From JANXLO01 sp038231295 (GTDB taxonomy: Bacteria > Armatimonadota > Chthonomonadetes > Chthonomonadales > Chthonomonadaceae): a DNA stretch of 15,178 bases. Shown here in pieces: positions 15,041 through 15,178 of this stretch. The stretch spans positions 1-15,178 of the forward strand of contig JBBRLP010000128.1 of assembly GCA_038231295.1 (NCBI GenBank), read 5' to 3'. Made by a program: the position numbers and the translations under genes. The notes beneath the pieces were generated by a model that was not told the origin of the DNA, searched no databases, and worked only from the letters and a program-made list of their open reading frames with translations. Position 1 is the first letter of the stretch, and every line of letters starts with the position of its first letter.

Positions 15041-15178
15041 GTAAGCGTCTAATATTTGCCACCTTCTCAGGTGGTCCGTAATTTTGTAGAATGTAAGCAT
15101 CTCAAATCGGAGGTGCCTTCCATGACTGCCAGAGAAGCCTTGGCCCAAGAGTGGCGCGATCGTCTCGAAGATTTTGCG
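15041..15178 (+). mobile_element. Putative left end of an IS66-type insertion sequence (truncated by window)
   Basis: GTAAGCGTCT at 15041 resembles the GTAAGC start of IS66-family inverted ends, as recalled. A tnpA-like reading frame starts 81 bp inside. A second GTAAGC occurs at 15093-15098 and is the alternative border. The right end and the target duplication lie outside the window. Confidence 0.4.
15122..15178 (+). CDS. Start of an IS66 TnpA-like protein (partial)
   Basis: Nineteen codons are visible, beginning MTAREALAQEWRDRLEDFA, preceded by a full GGAGGT (15109-15114) with seven bases of spacing. The (A)REA-AQEWRDR-F pattern matches the N-terminus of small helix-turn-helix TnpA proteins of IS66-type elements as I remember them. 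The rest is outside the window. Confidence 0.5.
   Translation, partial: MTAREALAQEWRDRLEDFA

Overview
The window is gene-dense bacterial chromosome with a G+C-rich, third-position-biased coding style. It carries a hopanoid-tailoring radical SAM gene, several secreted proteins with Sec signal peptides, and soluble bacterial signalling modules. No ribosomal or other marker gene is present, so taxonomy is uncertain. The mix (HpnJ, ComB-like phosphatase, a secreted transglutaminase/esterase/discoidin-glycosidase set, long HAMP arrays) would fit Armatimonadota, Planctomycetota or a similar free-living phylum. That assignment is inference.

Layout. Positions 1-358 are non-coding and hold a dispersed-repeat fragment, a 179-bp element with perfect 21-bp inverted ends, and a hairpin downstream of hpnJ. 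hpnJ (359-1816, minus) is followed by an intergenic region occupied mostly by a 178-bp non-autonomous insertion. That insertion has about 18-bp inverted ends and a clean 9-bp target duplication. Next come two co-directional genes: an HPS/OMPDC-family aldolase/decarboxylase (2264-2959) and a membrane-anchored TPM-like protein with a Gly/Ser/Asp tail (2972-4750). They converge on a translationally coupled minus-strand pair, comB-like then GNAT (6149 down to 4792). The comB/transglutaminase intergenic region contains a perfect 44-bp inverted repeat around an 82-bp centre.

From 6490 to 12265 lies a plus-strand block of exported proteins: a transglutaminase-like protein, an alpha/beta-hydrolase esterase, a large MGH1/GH63-like glycosidase with two discoidin domains, and a small two-helix membrane protein. 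The tight spacing of the first two and of the last two suggests two transcription or translation units. Together they could attack an extracellular polymer, but the substrate is unknown. A free-standing GAF-like sensor protein (12272-13024, minus) lies beside, and divergent from, a free-standing soluble HAMP-array protein (13351-14355, plus). Both look like input parts of signalling proteins without a kinase or cyclase output.

The right end (14356-15178) is A+T-richer and looks like an insertion hot spot. A minus-strand reading frame is broken at a run of seven A and is cut off upstream by what looks like the left end of an IS66-type insertion sequence. The first 19 codons of that element's tnpA-like gene reach the window edge.
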